This document shows, piece by piece, positions 7,926-19,169 of a stretch of DNA of 64,000 nt (its first letter is position 1; each line of letters begins with the position of its first letter). The notes beneath the pieces are model-generated. The model was given only the letters and a program-made list of their open reading frames with translations, ran no database searches and had not been told where the DNA came from. Source of the stretch: Spirosoma sordidisoli (lineage in GTDB: Bacteria > Bacteroidota > Bacteroidia > Cytophagales > Spirosomataceae); NCBI RefSeq assembly GCF_004138325.1, contig NZ_SBLB01000001.1, positions 620,001 through 684,000 of the forward strand. Reading direction: 5' to 3'. Both the position numbers and the translations under genes were made by a program.

Positions 7926-8216
7926 ATGTTATCCTCGCTCATTCACTATATTCAGGAGCGATCGTCCAGTACGCTCTCCGAACAGGATATTTGCCTGATC
8001 GACGAAGCGTTCATTCCTAAAAAGTTGCGAAAAAGGCAATTTCTGCTTCAGGAGGGTGAAGTCTGCCAATACATCGCCTTTATCGTTAAGGGAGCCACCC
8101 GTCAATACACGGTTGACGACAAAGGAAACGAACACGTACTGAACCTGTGCGTTGAAGGCTGGTGGACCGACTTAGCTTACCGCCGGACGAGCCCACCCTC
8201 AGCCCGGCCACGATGA
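7926..8216 (+). pseudogene. Truncated Crp/Fnr-family regulator remnant
   Basis: The 96-codon frame starts like an intact Crp/Fnr regulator: a helical lead, then KKLRKRQFLLQEGEVCQY and FIVKGATRQYTVDDKGNEHV, ending at the expected CVEGWW turn of the sensor domain. After that the reading frame gives a Pro/Arg/Ser-rich tail and stops. No dimerisation helix or winged helix can be found in any frame of the next ~200 bases before the tRNA terminator. A frameshift followed by deletion of the C-terminal half explains this best. The N-terminal half is still well conserved, so the damage looks recent. Translation would give a sensor-only protein, which cannot be excluded as functional. Confidence 0.65.
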
Positions 8217-8360
8217 TCATCCATCAACGGAGCCACGAACATGGGCAACCGGAATTTGTCGGCGTGGGCTGTCCATTGCGGGTCCAGTTACCGTACCGAC
8301 TGGAATCAGCCATCCATTCGCAGAGGGCAGGGGAAAAGCAGAGACCGGCTATACCCCGGA

Positions 8361-8409
8361 GAGCAAAAAATAAGGTCATAACCTGCTGAAGTGAGCAAAT
8401 TATGACCTT
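8361..8409 (-). terminator. Intrinsic terminator of the tRNA-Leu gene
   Basis: On the minus strand a 10-base stem (AAGGTCATAA with its complement, 8400-8409 and 8372-8381) is followed by ATTTTTTGC. It lies eight bases past the mature 3' end of the tRNA. Confidence 0.8.
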
Positions 8410-8416
8410 TTACATG

Positions 8417-8500
8417 TACCGGGAGCCGGACTCGAACCGGCATGTCCTTGCAGACAATGGTGTTTGAGACCATCGCGTCTACCGATTCCGCCATCCCGGC
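8417..8500 (-). tRNA. tRNA-Leu (anticodon CAA)
   Basis: The minus strand from 8500 folds into a complete 84-base class II tRNA. The 7-base acceptor stem GCCGGGA pairs with TCCCGGT (last pair G-U), the anticodon loop CTCAAAC has anticodon CAA, a long variable arm TGTC/GACA is present, and the T loop reads TTCGAGT. The discriminator is A and CCA is not encoded, as is common in this phylum. It decodes UUG. Confidence 0.95.
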
Positions 8501-8549
8501 GTCTGGAATCGTTCCTGCCGGGGCAGGATGCGTTTGTCAAACGTGGGCA

Positions 8550-8581
8550 CAAAAGTAGGGGGCTACGTTCATCTTTGCAAA
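8550..8581 (-). promoter_or_regulatory. Bacteroidota-type promoter of tRNA-Leu
   Basis: On the minus strand TTTG (complement of 8578-8581), 20 bases, then TACTTTTG (complement of 8550-8557) match the phylum's housekeeping promoter very well. Transcription would start near 8544, about 44 bases before the tRNA. Confidence 0.65.
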
Positions 8582-8684
8582 TAAATCCCTGATTCTGCCC
8601 GGGAGACTCCAGAAATGGCTGCGTACCTATAGATTATATGATGCTGATTTGATTAGCTTTACAGCCCTTAGTCAGTACGTTACC

Positions 8685-11420
<2,736 letters not shown>

Positions 11421-11447
11421 GGAATTCCCGTTTCTGTAACGACGTGA

Positions 11448-12695
11448 TTATTCGTAGCGCAACGCTTCGATCGGGTCCAGCTTCGAGGCCCGCACGGCCG
11501 GGTAAATACCGGCAAAAAGCCCAACGCCTATGCAAACGACCAGGCCCAGCACCATCCAGGCCCAGGGCACAACGAAGCCACCTTCGCCACCTTCACCCTG
11601 GCTGATGACCAGGGCAATAAGGTTGCCAATGCCGAGGCCTAGCACAACGCCACCCAGTCCGCCCAGAATACAGATAACAATGGCTTCGATCAGGAACTGC
11701 TCGCGAATTCGTTTGGGGGTGGCTCCCAGCGACTTGCGAATCCCGATTTCGCGGGTGCGTTCGGTTACGGAGACGAGCATGATGTTCAGCAGCGCTATCG
11801 ACGCGCCCAGCAGGGTGATGAAGCCAATGCCGAAGCCGCCAATACGCAGATACCCGGTGATGTTCTCGGTTTCTTTAGCCAGGTCGTCGGCCCGCTGAAT
11901 TTCGAAGGAATCCGGTTTTCCGAGCTGGTCATGCCGCACGAGCCGCATAACCCCCTGCGCTTCGCCGATGGCCTCATCCTGGTCGGCCACGCTCGGCGCC
12001 GAAGCGGTAATATCGAACGATAGCTTCTGGCTACCGGCCAAAGCTCGGGCGTTGTCGAGCGGAATCAGAATGATCCGATCGTCGCCCCCGCCCGTAAAAC
12101 CGCCTTTCTTGGCCAGTACGCCAACCACCTTATACTGGCTACCCGATACCCGAATGGCCTGATTGAGCGGGTTTATTTTTTTCTCGAACAGCGTGGCGGC
12201 TACCTCGCTGCCGATTACGGCTACGTTGAGTCCGTATTCGAGGTCGTTCTGCGTGAGGTTACGGCCGCTCAGCAGGGAGAAGCCTTTAACGGCCAGATAG
12301 GCCTCATCGCCCCCCGTCAACTGAACGTTAGGGTTCGTTTTTCGTGAGCCGAACTTAGCCTGAGCCGCTCCGTTCACGACTGTCGACACAGCAATGGTTG
12401 TTCCCAGCGAAAACCGGCGTTTGAACTGGATGGCATCGAAATAATCGATAGGTTCGTCCTGTTTCTGCACCCGGCCACCCCGCCGGAAGGCGTCCTGCCG
12501 GGCCACGATGCTGAACGTATTGGCACCCAGCCCCTCGAAACTACTGTTGACCGAATTCTGAATACCGTCAATAGCGGTCAGGATACCTACCAGCGATGTA
12601 ATACCGATGGCAATGATGAGCGACGTCAGGATGGTGCGAAGGCGGTTTCCCGCAATCGACCGCAGTCCTTCACGAATGTTTTCGATTAAGTTCAT
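11448..12695 (-). CDS. MacB/FtsX-type ABC transporter permease
   Basis: A 415-residue inner-membrane protein. The ATG at 12695 (MNLIENIREGL) is preferred over a TTG four codons upstream. One membrane helix lies near residues 20-42. A large periplasmic MacB-PCD domain follows (about 45-275), then three C-terminal membrane helices form the FtsX-type core, with the conserved VSVTERTREIGIRKSLGA cytoplasmic loop before the last two. The family moves lipids, peptides or outer-membrane components together with an ATPase and often an HlyD-like adaptor. Neither partner is adjacent, so it is an orphan subunit whose substrate is unknown. Confidence 0.85.
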   Translation of the reverse strand: MNLIENIREGLRSIAGNRLRTILTSLIIAIGITSLVGILTAIDGIQNSVNSSFEGLGANTFSIVARQDAFRRGGRVQKQDEPIDYFDAIQFKRRFSLGTTIAVSTVVNGAAQAKFGSRKTNPNVQLTGGDEAYLAVKGFSLLSGRNLTQNDLEYGLNVAVIGSEVAATLFEKKINPLNQAIRVSGSQYKVVGVLAKKGGFTGGGDDRIILIPLDNARALAGSQKLSFDITASAPSVADQDEAIGEAQGVMRLVRHDQLGKPDSFEIQRADDLAKETENITGYLRIGGFGIGFITLLGASIALLNIMLVSVTERTREIGIRKSLGATPKRIREQFLIEAIVICILGGLGGVVLGLGIGNLIALVISQGEGGEGGFVVPWAWMVLGLVVCIGVGLFAGIYPAVRASKLDPIEALRYE

Positions 12696-12788
12696 AGCCA
12701 GAAACAAGGGGTGACAAGCCTGACGGGCAAACGTAGTACCAGACTATCTATGCCCGGCGCACGGCGCTTTTTTCGCACAATAATTGCT

Positions 12789-12797
12789 TATCTTTCG
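12789..12797 (+). promoter_or_regulatory. Possible -7 element upstream of the exported GATase-like gene
   Basis: TATCTTTCG fits TAnnTTTG except for one base and lies 42 bases before the ATG at 12839. A good TTTG partner at the right spacing is not evident. Confidence 0.3.
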
Positions 12798-12838
12798 TTA
12801 TTACAAAACTACGTCGTACAATCTGAACGGGGAAACCA

Positions 12839-14101
12839 ATGAAACGGCTGCTGTTACCGCTTATCCTAATTCTGTCACTAACGGGTCGGGCCTGGGCTTC
12901 CCGCATTCTGATTCCCATGGATGAGGGCCAGAAGAATCACTTGAAAGCCTATGGGATTGCATACTGGGTACTGAAAACGCACGATACCGAGATCGACTGG
13001 CTGCTGAATTATCGGGGTGGCTCGTTCATGATGCCCCAAAGCCAGGCGTTCATCAATGAAATGGTTATCCGGGGGGTTAGCTATGATATTATTTCCGAAG
13101 CCCAGGCGGGTCAGATCCTGGCCGAGGTAGCCGCTCCGGATGCGAATATGGACGCGGTCAAGCTCCAGAAACCACCCAAAGTGGCGGTGTATTCTCCCAA
13201 AACGAAACAACCCTGGGACGATGCCGTAACGATGGTGATGACCTATGCCGAAATTCCGTACGACGTGGTGTTCGACGAAGAGGTCATGAACGAGAAACTA
13301 CCCGAGTACGACTGGCTTCACCTGCACCACGAAGACTTTACGGGCCAGTTCGGCAAATTTTTCCACTTCAAAGACCAGCCGTGGTACATTGCCCAGAAAC
13401 AGGAAGCGGAAGCCATTACCCGCAAATACGGCTTTACTAAAGTACCTCAGCTGAAACGGGCCGTTACGCAGAAAATCCGTGATTTCGTGCTGGGTGGCGG
13501 CTATGTGTTCGCCATGTGTAACGCTACCGACACCTACGATATCGCGCTGGCGTCGCAGAATACAGATATCGTTGAGAGTTTCTACGACGGTGACCCCGCC
13601 GACCCGAACGCCAACAACAAGCTTGACTTTTCGCAGACGTTTGCCTTCCGCAACTTTCAGGTTTACACCAACCCGTACCTGATCGAGTTCTCGAATATCG
13701 ACAACCAGCCCGAAGAGCGCGGCCTGAGCGAGCACAACGACTACTTCACCTTGTTCCAGTTTTCGGCCAAGTACGACCCAATCCCAACTATGTTGACGCA
13801 GAATCACCTGAACGTCATCAAAGGATTTATGGGACAGACGACGGCCTTCAAGAAAAACCTGATCAAGCCCGAGGTCATCATCATGGCCGAGAACCGCTCG
13901 GCCGGTGAAGCCCGCTACATTCACAGCCCCTACGGCCGAGGGTTCTTTACCTTCTATGGTGGCCACGACCCCGAAGATTACCGCCACGAGATCGGCGAAG
14001 AGCCCACCGACCTGAACCTGCACCCCAACTCGGCCGGCTACCGGCTCATCCTGAACAATATTCTTTTCCCGGCGGCCAAGAAAAAGAAGCAAAAGACCTA
14101 G
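12839..14101 (+). CDS. Exported GATase-like protein (often labelled 'asparagine synthetase B')
   Basis: A 420-residue protein with a signal peptide (residues 1-20, cleaved before SRILIPMDE). Similar proteins across Bacteroidota are, from memory, often called 'asparagine synthetase B', but I see neither an N-terminal catalytic Cys nor an ATP-pyrophosphatase SGGLDS motif, so that name does not fit. The central part looks like a class I glutamine-amidotransferase or ThuA fold: PKVAVYSPKTKQPWDDAV as first strand and helix, HLHHEDFTGQFG, then GGGYVFAMCNATDTYD, where the Cys sits where a nucleophile elbow would be. The RYIHSPYGRGFFTFYGGHDPEDY segment resembles the ThuA-type H-P-G-x-G-x-F-Y-GH end. 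The C-terminus is very basic (KKKKQK). Substrate unknown; periplasmic location likely. Confidence 0.6.
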   Translation: MKRLLLPLILILSLTGRAWASRILIPMDEGQKNHLKAYGIAYWVLKTHDTEIDWLLNYRGGSFMMPQSQAFINEMVIRGVSYDIISEAQAGQILAEVAAPDANMDAVKLQKPPKVAVYSPKTKQPWDDAVTMVMTYAEIPYDVVFDEEVMNEKLPEYDWLHLHHEDFTGQFGKFFHFKDQPWYIAQKQEAEAITRKYGFTKVPQLKRAVTQKIRDFVLGGGYVFAMCNATDTYDIALASQNTDIVESFYDGDPADPNANNKLDFSQTFAFRNFQVYTNPYLIEFSNIDNQPEERGLSEHNDYFTLFQFSAKYDPIPTMLTQNHLNVIKGFMGQTTAFKKNLIKPEVIIMAENRSAGEARYIHSPYGRGFFTFYGGHDPEDYRHEIGEEPTDLNLHPNSAGYRLILNNILFPAAKKKKQKT

Positions 14102-14106
14102 ATCGG

Positions 14107-15141
14107 CTAATAGCTGAACCAGGCCGCCGTTGTCTCGTCGCGCCCCTGGCTCTCCAGCCGACGCTCCAGGTCATCGGGTAGTTTCGGGAAAAAATCGATG
14201 CCGGTAATGCGCTCGATCTGATCGACGGGTACAACAAACGACCGTAGCGACTGGTCGGATGGCTCGTTGCGTAACAAAAAGCCAATCATCCGAATATCGG
14301 GCTTGTTGCAGTACAGAAGCACCTTATAATACTGCTCCGGTACGCTGACTTCGTTTTGCCGGCCAATGGTGGGCAATCCGGATTTGAGTACGGGGCCGGT
14401 GATGACGTACAACCCGTTATCGCGGACGGCCCACTTGCGGACCAGTTCCTCCAGTTCACGCCAGATGCCCCGGTTGAACTGCGGAGCCTGCGGGCTGATG
14501 TTACTCATGTAAAACGATTCGCGGGTCATGCGCTGGGAGAACTTAAAATCACCCGCCGGAGCCAGGTGCCCACGGTCGTAGCCGGATCGGGTGTAGTCGG
14601 AAGGCAGGGCCGAACCCGTTTCGACCAGCGGATCGGGCTGAAACTGCTCCCGGTCGCGGTCGGCATCGCCGGTGATCTCGTACGCCAGTAAAGGGTAAGC
14701 TACCCAGTCGGCCTGCTCGTAAGCCTCGCGGTAGCGCAGCACATACCCGTCATGCCGGATAATAGCATCGTCGGGGCGGAACGCTGGCAGCAGAAAATCA
14801 ACCTGCTTCTCAAAATCGAAACGAACGTTACCGGTTGCCGTCCCTTTTTCGGCCGGTTCAGGCGCGTCGCGACGGTCATCAGAGGCTTCACTTTCGGGTT
14901 CGGGCCGATCGCTGGCTACGTCTTCGGTGGGTTCAGGGGCTTTGTAGGGGTTACGCTCCTGCCTGGTCGTTGACGGGCCGAGTCCAACAATCCGCCGAAT
15001 ATCGTTCCAGAAAGCAACAACGGGCTGAGTACGACCGCCGTAGTGCAGAAACAAGCCAATCAGAAAAAAGACGAACAGCAACACGAGGGTGTTGCCGCGT
15101 AGCCGGAAGCCCCGACGCATGTATTTTTGTGGTGAGCGCAT
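14107..15141 (-). CDS. Membrane-anchored DNA/RNA non-specific endonuclease (NUC1/EndoG family)
   Basis: A 344-residue nuclease from the ATG at 15141. Residues ~15-34 form a single membrane anchor after a basic start, followed by a Pro/Glu/Asp-rich linker (~60-105) that holds the catalytic domain away from the membrane. The catalytic signature is DRGHLAPAGD (189-198), with H192 as general base, and N223 in QFNRG as the likely metal ligand. Members cut DNA and RNA without sequence preference and act in nutrient scavenging, periplasmic clearance or toxin roles. The anchor suggests a periplasm-facing enzyme. No inhibitor gene is visible next to it. It is divergent from the flavoprotein gene at 15247. 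Confidence 0.87.
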   Translation of the reverse strand: MRSPQKYMRRGFRLRGNTLVLLFVFFLIGLFLHYGGRTQPVVAFWNDIRRIVGLGPSTTRQERNPYKAPEPTEDVASDRPEPESEASDDRRDAPEPAEKGTATGNVRFDFEKQVDFLLPAFRPDDAIIRHDGYVLRYREAYEQADWVAYPLLAYEITGDADRDREQFQPDPLVETGSALPSDYTRSGYDRGHLAPAGDFKFSQRMTRESFYMSNISPQAPQFNRGIWRELEELVRKWAVRDNGLYVITGPVLKSGLPTIGRQNEVSVPEQYYKVLLYCNKPDIRMIGFLLRNEPSDQSLRSFVVPVDQIERITGIDFFPKLPDDLERRLESQGRDETTAAWFSY

Positions 15142-15246
15142 AGGTGTAAAACTACGAACGGTTTGTGGTTTACGGCAGATCGGGCGCAAGTTAACCGACT
15201 GTCACGCGTTTGTGAACCGTAACCGATAAACCCCTGTTTTGCCAGT

Positions 15247-16470
15247 ATGTCTTTGCGTATTGTTGTTATCGGTGGCGGAGCCGCCGGTTTTTTCGGAGCC
15301 ATCACCGCTGCCGAAACCTTCCCCGATGCCTCCGTCACTATTCTGGAAAAGAATCGTACCGTTCTCAATAAAGTACGCATCTCGGGCGGTGGCCGCTGCA
15401 ACGTAACCCACGCCTGCTTCGACAATCGGCAACTGGTCAGGTACTATCCACGGGGCGAAAAACCCCTGCGTACCCTGTTGCCTATTTTCGATGCTGCCGC
15501 TACCGTGCGCTGGTTCGAGAATCGGGGCGTCAGCCTGAAAACCGAAGCAGACGGGCGGATGTTTCCAACCACCAATACGTCCGAAACCATCGTTGACTGC
15601 CTGCTCGACACGGCCCGAAAACTGGGCATTTCGGTCCGGACAAGCTGCGGTGTCGAATCGCTTGACCCGACGGGCGGCAGTTGGACACTACACCTTCTGA
15701 ACGGCGAACGCCTGGAGGCCGATCGGGTTCTGGTGGCTACGGGCGGGTATCCACAACGCCCCTCCTACGACTGGCTGCCGGAGCAGGACGAACCCCTGAT
15801 TTCGCCGGTCCCTTCCCTCTTTACGTTCAACGCGCCCGGCAGTTTCCTGCTGCCGCTGGCGGGTGTTTCGGTGTCGGATGCCAAAGTGTATGTGGTAGAG
15901 ACCCGACAGGAACAACGCGGGCCGGTTTTGCTGACCCACTGGGGCTTCAGCGGTCCAGCCGTGCTGCGGCTGTCGGCCTGGGCGGCCCGCGAGCTGGCCG
16001 AGCGGGACTACCGGTTCACGCTGCGGATCAACTGGACGCCCGACCTGAACGACAACTCAGTTCGGGTAGCCCTGCAAAATTTCCGGCAGCAGAACGGCCG
16101 CAAGCAGGTTATTTCTCAGAATCCGTTCGGCTTACCGGGTCGGCTCTGGCAGGCGCTGGCCAGCCAGTCAGACATTGCTGCCGAACAGCGCTGGGCCGAC
16201 CTACCCGCCAAGCCACTCAACCGCCTGGCCGAGCGGATGACCAACAGCCAGTTTGGGGTAGAGGGCAAGAGCACATTCAAGGAAGAGTTTGTCACCTGCG
16301 GAGGTATCTCTCTCGACGCGCTGACGCTTCAGACGCTCGAAAGCAGGGCACAGCCGGGCTTGTTTTTTGCGGGCGAAGTCCTGAATGTCGACGGAATTAC
16401 CGGGGGATTTAATTTCCAAAACGCCTGGACAACAGGCTACATAGCGGGTCGGCACATCGGTACGGTCTAA
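15247..16470 (+). CDS. BaiN/HI0933-family flavoprotein (NAD(P)/FAD-dependent oxidoreductase)
   Basis: A 407-residue FAD protein. The dinucleotide-binding fold starts at VVIGGGAAGFFGA (residues 6-18), followed by ISGGGRCNVTHACF, the hallmark of the HI0933/YhiN/BaiN group, and ends with the FAD-contact GEVLNVDGITGGFNFQNAW. The reaction is not established for most members; BaiN from gut bacteria acts on bile acids, which should not be carried over here. It is soluble and monocistronic as far as can be seen. Length is typical for the family. Confidence 0.85.
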   Translation: MSLRIVVIGGGAAGFFGAITAAETFPDASVTILEKNRTVLNKVRISGGGRCNVTHACFDNRQLVRYYPRGEKPLRTLLPIFDAAATVRWFENRGVSLKTEADGRMFPTTNTSETIVDCLLDTARKLGISVRTSCGVESLDPTGGSWTLHLLNGERLEADRVLVATGGYPQRPSYDWLPEQDEPLISPVPSLFTFNAPGSFLLPLAGVSVSDAKVYVVETRQEQRGPVLLTHWGFSGPAVLRLSAWAARELAERDYRFTLRINWTPDLNDNSVRVALQNFRQQNGRKQVISQNPFGLPGRLWQALASQSDIAAEQRWADLPAKPLNRLAERMTNSQFGVEGKSTFKEEFVTCGGISLDALTLQTLESRAQPGLFFAGEVLNVDGITGGFNFQNAWTTGYIAGRHIGTV

Positions 16471-16569
16471 AAATTACAACGGGCGTTCCAACGGTGTTCA
16501 TCCCGATCGAGTCATACCTATACGTTTCCGGAACGTGTTGCCTGATTTTTTACCATTATCGACTAGTAC

Positions 16570-17280
16570 ATGAAACGATTTGCTATGTCTGTTCTGGCGT
16601 TGGTATCATGCTTGACCATGAGCTGCCAGGATAACAACTCAACCATAAATCCCGCGCCGACAACCGGCGTTCTCATCAACGATGCGTTTGCTACCAGCCA
16701 GAACGGCTGGGATGGCGACGTATCCGACTACGCTGTCGAACAGCAGTCGCTGATCGAGTTTTCGTTCTCGCATGCCGGGCTCCCCGCCCCACTCGACCAG
16801 TCGCAGAAAGCCCTGCGGGTCTTCGGTCGCAACCGCAGCGACGACATTTTCATGTTTGTACGGAAGCAGCTGACGGGCCTGCGTCCCAATACCGACTACA
16901 AATTACAGTTCGATGTGGAACTGGCTTCCAGGTATCCGGCCAATAGCATCGGCATTGGTGGCTCGCCGGGCAGCAGCGTCTTTTTGAAAGCCGGCGCTTC
17001 GGCCACAAAACCGGAGAAAGTTCTCGACGGGACATTCTATAAACTCAGTGTTGACAAGGGGTCGCAGTCCGATGCCGGCCCGGCAGCCGTACTGATCGGT
17101 AACGTGGCCAATGGCAAAGACGTGGAAGAATACACGCTCATTCAGCGGACAAACAAAGAACAGCCCCTGACAGCCCGCACGAATGACAAAGGCGAGTTAT
17201 GGGTTTTTGTGGGCAGCGACTCAGGCTTCGAGGGTGATCAGGCGCTGTATTACAGTAAAATCAAAGTAACAGCCCTGTAA
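16570..17280 (+). CDS. Putative lipoprotein of unknown function
   Basis: A 236-residue protein with a lipoprotein signal: MKRF, hydrophobic stretch, then LTMSC with C19 as the lipidated residue. The mature part begins with a short Asn/Pro-rich linker. It then has a beta-sandwich-like pattern: SQNGWDGDVSDY, later LRPNTDYKLQFDVELAS (common in carbohydrate-binding or jelly-roll domains), and an end LWVFVGSDSGFEGDQALYYSKIKV. I do not recognise a named family. A cell-surface or periplasmic carbohydrate-binding role is only a guess. It converges with ribF and shares a terminator with it. Confidence 0.7.
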   Translation: MKRFAMSVLALVSCLTMSCQDNNSTINPAPTTGVLINDAFATSQNGWDGDVSDYAVEQQSLIEFSFSHAGLPAPLDQSQKALRVFGRNRSDDIFMFVRKQLTGLRPNTDYKLQFDVELASRYPANSIGIGGSPGSSVFLKAGASATKPEKVLDGTFYKLSVDKGSQSDAGPAAVLIGNVANGKDVEEYTLIQRTNKEQPLTARTNDKGELWVFVGSDSGFEGDQALYYSKIKVTAL

Positions 17281-17294
17281 GTATGTGATAATAC

Positions 17295-17345
17295 AAAACC
17301 GCTGGTTTCGCTCCTGCCCGGATGATGCAAAACCAGCGGTTTTTT
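17295..17345. terminator. Bidirectional intrinsic terminator between lipoprotein gene and ribF
   Basis: A 14-base perfect stem (17295-17308 with 17330-17343, AAAACCGCTGGTTT) carries T-runs on both strands: TTTTTT at 17340-17345 on the plus strand and TTTT on the minus strand. Confidence 0.85.
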
Positions 17346-18291
17346 AGTGACCGGCCAGTACGGTACGCGCCGATTCTTCGTCGCGCTTCAACTGCTCGAC
17401 CAGCGCCGGCAGCCCATCGAACTTCTGCTCGGGCCGCAGGAACTCCCGAAACCGCAGGGTCAGGTGTTCGCCATAAATATCTTTTTCAAAATCGAAGATG
17501 TAGGTCTCGATCGTCTGGTTCGTTCCGGCTACGGTTGGGCGAAAGCCGATGTTGAGCATACCACCCAGCAGCTGATCATTGGCCGACTGCCCGGCGTATA
17601 GCACATCGACCGCGTATACGCCGTTGGCCGGAATGAGTTTAACCGGATCATCGACCTGCATGTTAGCCGTCGGGAAACCGATAGTCCGGCCCAGCTGACG
17701 TCCCTTTACAATGGTGCCGGTCAGGCTGTAGGGCCGCCCCAGGAACAGGTTCGCCGTGTGCACGTTTCCTTCGCTGAGAGCCGCCCGGATTTTGGACGAG
17801 CTAACGCCTACCGCTTCTACGTCCTGCCGGGGTATCTCTTCCACCTCGAACCCGTATTCGCTCTGGTGCGCCCGTATGTAGTCGAAGCCCCCCTCCCGAT
17901 CACGCCCGAATCGGTGATCATACCCGATAACCAGCTTTTTGGTACCGATTTTATCGATCAGAATCTGACGGATATATTCTTCCGACGTTAGTTGGGAAAA
18001 TGATCGCGTAAACGGAATCACCACCAGGTGATCAACGCCAGCCTGCTCGAGCAGCGCAATTTTCTCATCCAGCGTGGTCAGCAACTTAAGATCCTGACTG
18101 TCGTTGGCCACTACCGTACGGGGATGCGGCCAGTAAGTAATCAGCACCGATTGACCATCGCTAGTCCGGGCTACTTCGGTAAGCCGTTGCAGAATTGTCT
18201 GGTGACCGCGATGAACGCCATCGAACGTACCGCTCGTCACTACGGCATTGGGCAACGGCTGAAGGTCGTCAAGACCACGATAAACACGCAT
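17344..18291 (-). CDS. ribF: Bifunctional riboflavin kinase / FAD synthetase
   Basis: A 315-residue RibF. The N-terminal FAD-synthetase half (nucleotidyltransferase fold) has GTFDGVHRGH at residues 21-30 and later YDHRFGRDREGG. The C-terminal flavokinase half has GRTIGFPTANM and ANGVYAVDVL, then GTNQTIETYIFDF. It converts riboflavin to FMN and then FAD in the cytoplasm. The gene is the last of a minus-strand run after truB (81 bases between). The ATG at 18291 matches the family start. I see no FMN riboswitch upstream. Confidence 0.95.
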   Translation of the reverse strand: MRVYRGLDDLQPLPNAVVTSGTFDGVHRGHQTILQRLTEVARTSDGQSVLITYWPHPRTVVANDSQDLKLLTTLDEKIALLEQAGVDHLVVIPFTRSFSQLTSEEYIRQILIDKIGTKKLVIGYDHRFGRDREGGFDYIRAHQSEYGFEVEEIPRQDVEAVGVSSSKIRAALSEGNVHTANLFLGRPYSLTGTIVKGRQLGRTIGFPTANMQVDDPVKLIPANGVYAVDVLYAGQSANDQLLGGMLNIGFRPTVAGTNQTIETYIFDFEKDIYGEHLTLRFREFLRPEQKFDGLPALVEQLKRDEESARTVLAGH

Positions 18292-18372
18292 TCGTTTCGA
18301 AATTGATTGTCATTGGCAAAGCCCTGTCCGGAAGACCGCTAGCCTACCATCGGTGTCCGCTTTACCGTCTTG

Positions 18373-19161
18373 TTAGTCAGTAGCCGTATCTGATCCGGGC
18401 TGCGGCTCAGCGGCTTTAGCGGCCGCTGACGATTTATACCGATCGATAAAGGCTTCGAGCGTTTCGGCCTCTTCGATGCGGAACTCACCGATACGGGTCC
18501 GGCGCAGCGCACTCATGTAGGCACCGTTGTTGAGCAGCAACCCCAGATCACGAACCAGACTACGAATATACGTGCCTTTTGAACACACAATCCGGAAGTC
18601 GACGGCCGGAAAACGCTCGGCGTTGGTCTCGAACAGCCGCACCGTAACCTGGCGGCTCTTGATCTCCGTCGTTTCGCCCCGCCGGGCTTTTTCGTACAGT
18701 CGCTCGCCCCCTACCCGCACCGCCGAGTAGATGGGGGGCACCTGTAAAATATCGCCGGTCAGCTGACGGGCTGCGTCCTGAATCTGGTCGGGCGTGATGC
18801 CCGTCGTATCGAATTCGGCGTCGAACTCAGTTTCCAGATCGACAGAGGGGGTGGTTTTTCCCAGTACCAGCGTACCGGTATATTCTTTCTCCTGCGCCTG
18901 ATACTGATCGATTTGCTTGGTCATTTTGCCGGTGCAGAGAATCAGCAGTCCGGTAGCCAGCGGATCGAGCGTACCGGCATGCCCAATTTTCCTGAACTTA
19001 CAGGCATACTTCAGTTTATTAGCCACATCGAACGAGGTCCACGTCAGTGGTTTGTCGATCAGAATCAGTTGGCCTGGGTCGGGCGATTGCCCCGTTGGTT
19101 GTGACACAGAAATAGACAGAAAAAAGGAGTTTGTAGAGGGGCTTGCCCCCGCACAAACCAT
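18373..19161 (-). CDS. truB: tRNA pseudouridine(55) synthase
   Basis: A 262-residue TruB. The catalytic Asp is D66 in [11 protein letters not shown] (61-71), preceded by the usual [13 protein letters not shown] start of the fold, and followed by [20 protein letters not shown] and [15 protein letters not shown]. It makes pseudouridine 55 in the T loop of tRNAs. The ATG at 19161 gives about 30 residues ahead of the conserved fold, a little long but it is the only ATG available. Its start is 8 bases after the uppP stop, so translation in one operon is likely. The Ala/Glu/Pro-rich C-terminal tail ([12 protein letters not shown]) looks disordered. Confidence 0.95.
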   Translation of the reverse strand: MVCAGASPSTNSFFLSISVSQPTGQSPDPGQLILIDKPLTWTSFDVANKLKYACKFRKIGHAGTLDPLATGLLILCTGKMTKQIDQYQAQEKEYTGTLVLGKTTPSVDLETEFDAEFDTTGITPDQIQDAARQLTGDILQVPPIYSAVRVGGERLYEKARRGETTEIKSRQVTVRLFETNAERFPAVDFRIVCSKGTYIRSLVRDLGLLLNNGAYMSALRRTRIGEFRIEEAETLEAFIDRYKSSAAAKAAEPQPGSDTATD

Positions 19162-19169
19162 AGTCGATT

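Noticed and set aside
12839-14101. Annotation as asparagine synthetase B
   Set aside because: The N-terminal nucleophile Cys and the ATP-binding SGGLDS motif are absent and the protein has a signal peptide.
15681-16412. Second plus-strand frame of 243 codons inside the flavoprotein gene
   Set aside because: Pro/Arg/Gly/Ala-rich translation typical of an out-of-frame reading of high-GC coding DNA.
18292-18372. FMN riboswitch upstream of ribF
   Set aside because: The 81 bases between truB and ribF are too short for, and lack, the conserved RFN-element segments.
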